A stretch of DNA of 64,000 bases from Streptomyces fodineus (GTDB taxonomy: Bacteria; Actinomycetota; Actinomycetes; Streptomycetales; Streptomycetaceae): NCBI RefSeq assembly GCF_001735805.1, contig NZ_CP017248.1, forward strand, positions 8,556,001 to 8,620,000, written 5' to 3'. Both the position numbers and the translations under genes were made by a program. This document shows, one piece after another, positions 60,493-64,000 of this stretch. Position 1 is the first letter of the stretch; each line of letters opens with the position of its first letter. The notes below the pieces were generated by a model, which did not search any database, had not been told where the DNA came from, and saw only the letters and a list, made by a program, of their open reading frames with translations.

Positions 60493-61476
60493 GTGATGCG
60501 CTATGTGACGCGCAAGGCGGCCGGCTGGCTTCTGATGATCGTGGTCGCGACCAACGCGACCTATTTCCTGGCCAGTTGGTTCCTGGACCCGCGGTCGAAC
60601 TTCAAGGAACTGCGGCCCGTGCGCAGCGAGGCACAGATCGACCGGGCCCTCGCGCCGTACAACCTGGACCCCAGGGTGCCCTTGGTGCACCGCTGGTGGG
60701 ACTGGCTGACCTCGGTGACCCTGCGCTTCGACTGGGGAAAGTCCCCCACCGGCGTCTCCGTCAACGGCGAAATGGGTTACCGGGCGCTTGTCAGTGCGGA
60801 GTTGGTCGTCCTCGCGACCGTACTGTCCGTCGTGATCGGTGTGGCTCTCGGCGTCTACACCGCTGCACGGCAGTACGGCTGGGCCGACCGGGTGTCGCAG
60901 GCGGTGTCCATCGTGGTGTTCAACGTCCCCACGTCCGTCGCCGCCCTCGCCGTGGTCTTCGTCGCCATCTGGCTGAACCAGCACGCCGGGCTGCACTTCC
61001 TCTACGTGGCCGGGGAGAACTCGCCGGGCGTCGAAGGACTGCTGCCCACGATCGGTGACCGCCTCCTGCACCTGATCCTGCCGACTCTGACGCTCACGCT
61101 GATGGGTTATGTCGGCTACCACCTGACGCAGCGTTCGCTGCTGCTCGACACGCTCAACGCCGACTTCGTGCGAACCGCCCAGGCCACCGGGCTCACCCGC
61201 AGTCAGGCCATCCGCAGACACGCCCTGCGGGCCGCGCTCATCCCGACGGCGGCCTCCGTGGCGTTCAGCGTCCCGGCCGTCTTCACCGGTGCCGTCATCA
61301 CGGAGACGATCTTCGGCTGGAACGGCATGGGCCGCTACTTCATCCAGACCATCAGCAAGAACGACGTACACGGCGCGGTCGCGACGGCCGCCTTCGCCGC
61401 GGCTCTGACCGCGATCGGCGCGATTCTCGCGGACATCGCGACGGTCTTCCTCGACCCGAGAGTGCGGGTGAGCTGA
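60493..61476 (+). CDS. Peptide/nickel-type ABC transporter permease (DppB-like)
   Basis: About 327 residues from GTG 60493, eight bases after AGGAGG; ATG 60496 is an alternative, and the in-frame extension back to 60277 is rejected. Six membrane segments, a large first outer loop with FDWGKSPTG, and the BPD_transp_1 EAA region (ADFVRTAQATGLTRSQAIRR) mark it as the DppB/OppB subunit. The N-terminal TM lies at residues ~10-30. First gene of a tight operon with the next permease two bases away. Confidence 0.88.
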   Translation: MMRYVTRKAAGWLLMIVVATNATYFLASWFLDPRSNFKELRPVRSEAQIDRALAPYNLDPRVPLVHRWWDWLTSVTLRFDWGKSPTGVSVNGEMGYRALVSAELVVLATVLSVVIGVALGVYTAARQYGWADRVSQAVSIVVFNVPTSVAALAVVFVAIWLNQHAGLHFLYVAGENSPGVEGLLPTIGDRLLHLILPTLTLTLMGYVGYHLTQRSLLLDTLNADFVRTAQATGLTRSQAIRRHALRAALIPTAASVAFSVPAVFTGAVITETIFGWNGMGRYFIQTISKNDVHGAVATAAFAAALTAIGAILADIATVFLDPRVRVS

Positions 61477-61477
61477 C

Positions 61478-62416
61478 GTGACCACCGACGCGTCTGCCCG
61501 TCCGACCGCGGAGCAGCCTTCGGAAGGGGCGGCCACCGCGCGGAAACACTCGAACCTCGGCCTTGGCCGGCTCTATCTGCGGCGCTTCCTGCGCAACCGC
61601 CTCGCCGTCGTCGGAGTGGCGATCTTCGTGCTGCTGGTGCTGTTCGGTGCCTTCGGCGACCGATTCACCTCCTACGCGTACACCGACGCCGACTTCACCG
61701 CCCTCACCCAGCCTCCGAGCAGCCTCCACTGGTTCGGCACCAACCAGGGTGGCAACGACATCTACGCCTGTGCCGTGCACGGGCTGCAGCGCTCCCTGAT
61801 GATCGCCGTGAGCGTGTCGATGCTGACGATCGTCCTGGCCGCGATCATCGGCTCAGGCGCCGCGTACTTCGGGGGCCGAGTCGAGCGGGTGACCCTCGCC
61901 GTCATCCACTTCCTCCTGATCGTCCCCTCGTTCCTCATCCTCGCTCTGGTCTCCCACCGGCTGGCCGGCGACTGGCGCGTCCTCATCGTCGTGCTGACCG
62001 TGTTCGGCTGGATGTCCACCGCGCGGGTGATCTGGTCCGTCTCGACCTCGCTACGCGAACGGGACTACGTGAAGGCGGCCGAGTTCATGGGAGTCGGTCC
62101 ACTGCGGATCATCTTCCGCCACATCATCCCCAACCTCGGCTCCCTGCTGATCGTCAATCTGACGCTCGGAGTCGTGGCGACCGTGCTCAGTGAAACCGCA
62201 CTTTCGTTCCTCGGGTTCGGCGTCCAGACCCCGGACGTCTCTCTCGGCACGATGCTCGCGGACGGCGCGAGCACCGTCACGAGCGCCCCCTGGCTCTTCG
62301 CCTTCCCCGCCGGGCTGGTCGTTCTGCTCACCGTGTCGATGACCTTCATCGGCGACGGCTTGCGCGACGCCCTCGACCCCACGTCGGTGACCGGTTCGGC
62401 AGGAGGCCGACGATGA
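61478..62416 (+). CDS. Peptide/nickel-type ABC transporter permease (DppC-like)
   Basis: About 312 residues starting GTG 61478, right after the DppB-like stop. The N-terminal OppC_N segment (LRRFLRNRLAVVGVAIFVLL) is followed by GTNQGGNDIYACAVHGLQRS and the EAA loop region (ERDYVKAAEFMGVGPLRIIF). Six membrane segments. It ends overlapping the ATPase start as ATGA-type junction (62413-62416). Confidence 0.9.
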   Translation: MTTDASARPTAEQPSEGAATARKHSNLGLGRLYLRRFLRNRLAVVGVAIFVLLVLFGAFGDRFTSYAYTDADFTALTQPPSSLHWFGTNQGGNDIYACAVHGLQRSLMIAVSVSMLTIVLAAIIGSGAAYFGGRVERVTLAVIHFLLIVPSFLILALVSHRLAGDWRVLIVVLTVFGWMSTARVIWSVSTSLRERDYVKAAEFMGVGPLRIIFRHIIPNLGSLLIVNLTLGVVATVLSETALSFLGFGVQTPDVSLGTMLADGASTVTSAPWLFAFPAGLVVLLTVSMTFIGDGLRDALDPTSVTGSAGGRR

Positions 62417-64000
62417 CCCTCGCGACCCCGCTGCCCGCACCGGCGCCACCCACCGACGCCGTACCCGTCCTCTCTGTGCGGGACCTGCGGATCTCCTTCC
62501 CCTCCGAGGCGGGCACCGTCGAGGCGGTGCGCGGCGTGGGCTTCGACCTGCTGCCCGGCCGGACCCTCTGCATCGTCGGCGAATCCGGCTCGGGCAAGTC
62601 GGCCACCGCGATGGGCATCATGGGTCTGCTGCCACCCACCGCCGACCTGCGCGGCAAGGTGCTGCTCGGCGGACAGGACCTCATCGGCCTCGACGACCGG
62701 GCGCTGTCGAAGATCCGAGGCAACTCCGTCGGCATGATCTTCCAGGACCCCTTGTCCGCCCTCACACCGATCTTCTCGGTGGGCAGGCTGCTCTCCGACG
62801 CCCTGCGGGTCCATCAGGACCTGACGAAGCGGGCGGCCTGGGAACAAGCCGTGCAACTGCTCGATCTCGTCGGCATCCCCGACCCGCGCGGCCGGGCCGC
62901 CGCCTTCCCGCACGAGTTCTCCGGCGGCATGCGCCAGCGCGTGGTCATCGCCATGGCCATCGCCAACAGGCCGTCCGTGCTCGTGGCCGACGAACCCACC
63001 ACCGCACTCGACGTCACCGTGCAGGCCCAGATCCTCGACGTGCTGCGGCTGGCCCAGCAGGAGACCGGTGCCGGTCTCGTCCTGATCACGCACGATCTCG
63101 GAGTCGTCGCGGGCCACGCGGACGATGTCGCCGTCATGTACGCGGGCCGGTTCGTGGAACACGCGGGCGTCGAGGAACTCTTCCGTCGGCCGACGATGCC
63201 GTACACCGCGCGGCTGCTGGCCGCCGTGCCGACCGTGGACGGCGGAGCCCGCCGTCCACTGGTCCCGATCGGTGGGGAGCCACCCGCCCTGGTGGGCCTC
63301 CCGGACGGCTGCCCCTTCGCACCCCGCTGTGCCATCGCCCTCGACGCGTGCCGCTCCGACGAACCGGAGCTGCGCCATGTCACCGGGCACGGACACGTGG
63401 CCTGCCTGCGCGCCGCCGAGATCGCCGACGGATCCCTGGACCCAGCGGGTGATGCCGCGCCTGCCGGCCGACCGGCGCCCTCGCGTCGTGCCGAGGCCGG
63501 CGGGGTGGTGCTCCGTGTCGAGGACCTCGTCAAGACCTATCCGATCACCAAGGGCGCCCTCCTCAAGCGCCGGATCGGCACGCTGCACGCCGTCAACCAG
63601 GTCAGCTTCGAACTGCGCGCCGGCGAAACGCTCGGACTGGTGGGTGAGTCCGGCAGCGGCAAGACCACGACCCTGATGGAGATCCTCCGGCTCACACGGC
63701 CCGAAGGCGGCCGGATCGAGATCTCCGGCACCGACGTCGCCACGGTCGCGTCCGGCGCACGCGCACGCGAGCTGCGGCAGGACGTACAGATCGTCATGCA
63801 GGACCCCCTGGGGGCTCTGGACCCCCGCATGCCCGTCTTCCACCTGCTGGCCGAGCCCCTGCGGGCGATCGGGCGTGACCGCGAGTCGATCCGCGCACGC
63901 GTCCACGAACTGCTCACCCTGGTCGGCCTGGACGACTCGGTCGCCGACCGCTTCCCGGCCGCGCTCTCCGGAGGCCAACGCCAACGGATCGGTATCGCCC
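62413..64000 (+). CDS. Fused DppD-DppF-type ABC ATPase (3' end outside window)
   Basis: ATG 62413 follows AGGAGG; 529 codons are visible and the frame is open at the window end. Domain 1 has Walker A GESGSGKS near residue 55, signature EFSGGMRQRV, Walker B LVADEPTTALD and the oppD-specific C-terminal Cys region (CPFAPRCAIALDAC) near 305. Domain 2 begins near residue 360, with Walker A GESGSGKT near 413 and signature LSGGQRQRIGIA at the edge. Two-domain ATPases of this type power dipeptide, glutathione or nickel uptake. No substrate-binding protein gene is in view, so the ligand is open; proximity to sulfur genes hints at a thiol peptide. Confidence 0.9.
   Translation, partial: MTLATPLPAPAPPTDAVPVLSVRDLRISFPSEAGTVEAVRGVGFDLLPGRTLCIVGESGSGKSATAMGIMGLLPPTADLRGKVLLGGQDLIGLDDRALSKIRGNSVGMIFQDPLSALTPIFSVGRLLSDALRVHQDLTKRAAWEQAVQLLDLVGIPDPRGRAAAFPHEFSGGMRQRVVIAMAIANRPSVLVADEPTTALDVTVQAQILDVLRLAQQETGAGLVLITHDLGVVAGHADDVAVMYAGRFVEHAGVEELFRRPTMPYTARLLAAVPTVDGGARRPLVPIGGEPPALVGLPDGCPFAPRCAIALDACRSDEPELRHVTGHGHVACLRAAEIADGSLDPAGDAAPAGRPAPSRRAEAGGVVLRVEDLVKTYPITKGALLKRRIGTLHAVNQVSFELRAGETLGLVGESGSGKTTTLMEILRLTRPEGGRIEISGTDVATVASGARARELRQDVQIVMQDPLGALDPRMPVFHLLAEPLRAIGRDRESIRARVHELLTLVGLDDSVADRFPAALSGGQRQRIGIA

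Noticed and set aside
1..64000. CRISPR arrays, rRNA and tRNA genes
   Set aside because: No regularly spaced identical repeats with variable spacers and no cloverleaf or rRNA-like sequence was seen on either strand. The TGCGCA array is too short and irregular for CRISPR.

Overview
The window is very GC-rich actinomycete DNA with strong third-position G/C bias. Codon use, GTG/TTG starts, leaderless promoters of the TAGGGT-N6-7-ATG type, an apolipoprotein N-acyltransferase, TerD proteins and degraded Streptomyces-type integrative elements all point to a Streptomyces chromosome. No rRNA, tRNA or CRISPR array was seen.

Layout. (1) 1-19.2 kb is intact chromosomal sequence: a membrane hydrolase cut by the window edge, a beta-helix/AAA+ fusion, a small membrane protein, a MOSC protein, a proline-rich small protein, a double TerD protein, an HpnB-like glycosyltransferase, a glutamate-racemase-like protein, an O-antigen-ligase-like protein, Lnt, a NUDIX hydrolase, 3-hydroxybutyrate dehydrogenase, a GAF/PucR regulator and an MHS transporter. 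(2) 19.2-23.4 kb is a small decayed mobile element. It lies between two copies of the MHS-gene 5' region and holds a tyrosine-recombinase remnant, an orphan SUKH immunity gene and transposase debris. (3) 23.4-33.2 kb has a 945-residue membrane protein with an outer periplasmic-binding domain, remnants of an ABC transporter/methyltransferase/cytidylyltransferase locus, and a LysR-controlled esterase-alcohol dehydrogenase-aldehyde dehydrogenase operon in which the two dehydrogenases are frameshifted. (4) 33.5-39.2 kb has an RNase J gene, a GNAT gene and broken YibE/F, S53 peptidase, metallophosphoesterase and IS5-type transposase genes. (5) 39.2-43.3 kb is a degraded conjugative element: TcpC-like protein, an iteron-like TGCGCA array, a replication-relaxation protein and a small element protein. 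(6) 43-48.7 kb is bounded by two long imperfect direct repeats and carries a cold-shock module (Csp, DEAD-box helicase, CBS-like protein and two small unknowns). (7) 49.1-53 kb is a defence-like island: a nuclease/alkyltransferase-like fusion, an unknown protein and a PD-(D/E)XK protein in one operon, next to a truncated JetD-like (DUF2399) gene and a methyltransferase scrap. (8) 53-54.8 kb has a D-amino-acid-oxidase-like flavoprotein and a nucleotidyltransferase. (9) 55-60.2 kb is a sulfur-acquisition region: SsuA, a P-loop-deleted SsuB, an Rrf2 regulator, flavoprotein and LLM remnants, an SfnB-type oxidoreductase and an amino-acid permease remnant. Two short leader peptides there sit behind the same palindromic operator. 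(10) 60.5-64 kb is an oligopeptide-type ABC transporter whose ATPase runs off the window.

The most interesting items are the nuclease/alkyltransferase-like operon (49.1-51.8 kb), the paired leader-peptide/operator units of the sulfur region, and the element flanked by duplicated MHS promoter DNA. At least a dozen one-base shifts, mostly in short G/C runs, plus three in-frame TAG codons lie between 20 and 60 kb and none was noticed in the first 19 kb. They are either real decay or assembly error, and this decides how many genes there are alive.
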